64,000 nt of DNA, taken from Agrobacterium sp. AGB01. GTDB lineage: Bacteria > Pseudomonadota > Alphaproteobacteria > Rhizobiales > Rhizobiaceae. The stretch spans positions 434,001-498,000 of the forward strand of contig NZ_JACVAB010000001.1 of assembly GCF_014851585.1 (NCBI RefSeq), given 5' to 3'. Shown here in pieces: positions 63,960 to 64,000 of the stretch (position 1 is the stretch's first letter; every line of letters starts with the position of its first letter). The notes below the pieces were generated by a model, which was not told the origin of the DNA, ran no database searches, and saw only the letters and a program-made list of their open reading frames with translations. Made by a program: the position numbers and the translations under genes.

Positions 63960-64000
63960 ATGGAAAAGCTGACGCTCTATATAGGCAACAAGAATTATTC
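63960..64000 (+). CDS. Glutathione S-transferase family protein, N-terminal fragment
   Basis: The frame begins at ATG 63960, seven bases after AGGAG, and runs off the window after 13 full codons. The residues MEKLTLYIGNKNY match the start of a rhizobial glutathione S-transferase group (thioredoxin-like beta-alpha start followed by NY-S). Identification rests on this short piece only. Confidence 0.6.
   Translation, partial: MEKLTLYIGNKNY

Overview
The window is a chromosomal stretch of an alphaproteobacterium, most likely of the order Hyphomicrobiales (Rhizobiales) and close to the Brucella/Ochrobactrum/Phyllobacterium group. This is inferred from gene content and order: rimP-nusA-ylxR-infB-rbfA-truB-rpsO-pnp, ffs-dnaX-ybaB with recR nearby, kdsB-pheA, an ExoY-type sugar transferase, a DnaX without the usual zinc cysteines, and small RNAs with anti-Shine-Dalgarno loops. 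I see no insertion sequence, prophage or CRISPR array. Coding density is high, and many adjacent genes overlap by 1 to 10 bases.

Layout. 1-5242: a minus-strand pair, a GT41 (SPINDLY/O-GlcNAc-transferase-like) glycosyltransferase followed by a huge octapeptide-repeat protein that runs off the left edge; this is the least ordinary part of the window. 5406-9581: a GNAT acetyltransferase, an MFS exporter divergent from a LysR regulator, tRNA-Ser(GGA), a small membrane protein and msrA. 9792-21320: a nucleoside uptake and salvage island. A BMP-type ABC importer, cdd, punA, deoC and deoA run rightward; upp, add and deoB run leftward. Imported nucleosides are deaminated, phosphorolysed, and their sugars isomerised and cleaved to central metabolites while the bases are recovered. 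21574-31916: recF, a MoeB/ThiF enzyme, a second GNAT, a hydroxyacid dehydrogenase, an SH3 protein, a PfkB kinase, a tiny ORF with a terminator ahead of an AEC permease, cytochrome c, kdsB, pheA, nudC and a HIT protein. 31971-38730: 4.5S RNA, dnaX, ybaB, a MOSC protein, recR, a lytic transglycosylase and an MFS_3 exporter. 38865-50201: the transcription and translation operon with its leader terminator, then rpsO, pnp with a strong leader hairpin, and an RsmC-like methyltransferase. 50261-53285: lrp/alr/dadA D-alanine catabolism. 53680-64000: cspA, two candidate multi-hairpin sRNAs, ybaK, a class A penicillin-binding protein, exoY behind an AT-rich region, an M20 peptidase, a MarR regulator, polA and the start of a glutathione S-transferase.

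The best leads are the repeat protein with its GT41 enzyme (1-5242), the sRNA with three CCTCCTCCC-type loops (54143-54258), a second C-rich-loop sRNA (60520-60660), and the tiny ORF at 26945 with two alternative hairpins and a terminator. All calls come from reading the sequence. No database search or structure prediction was run.
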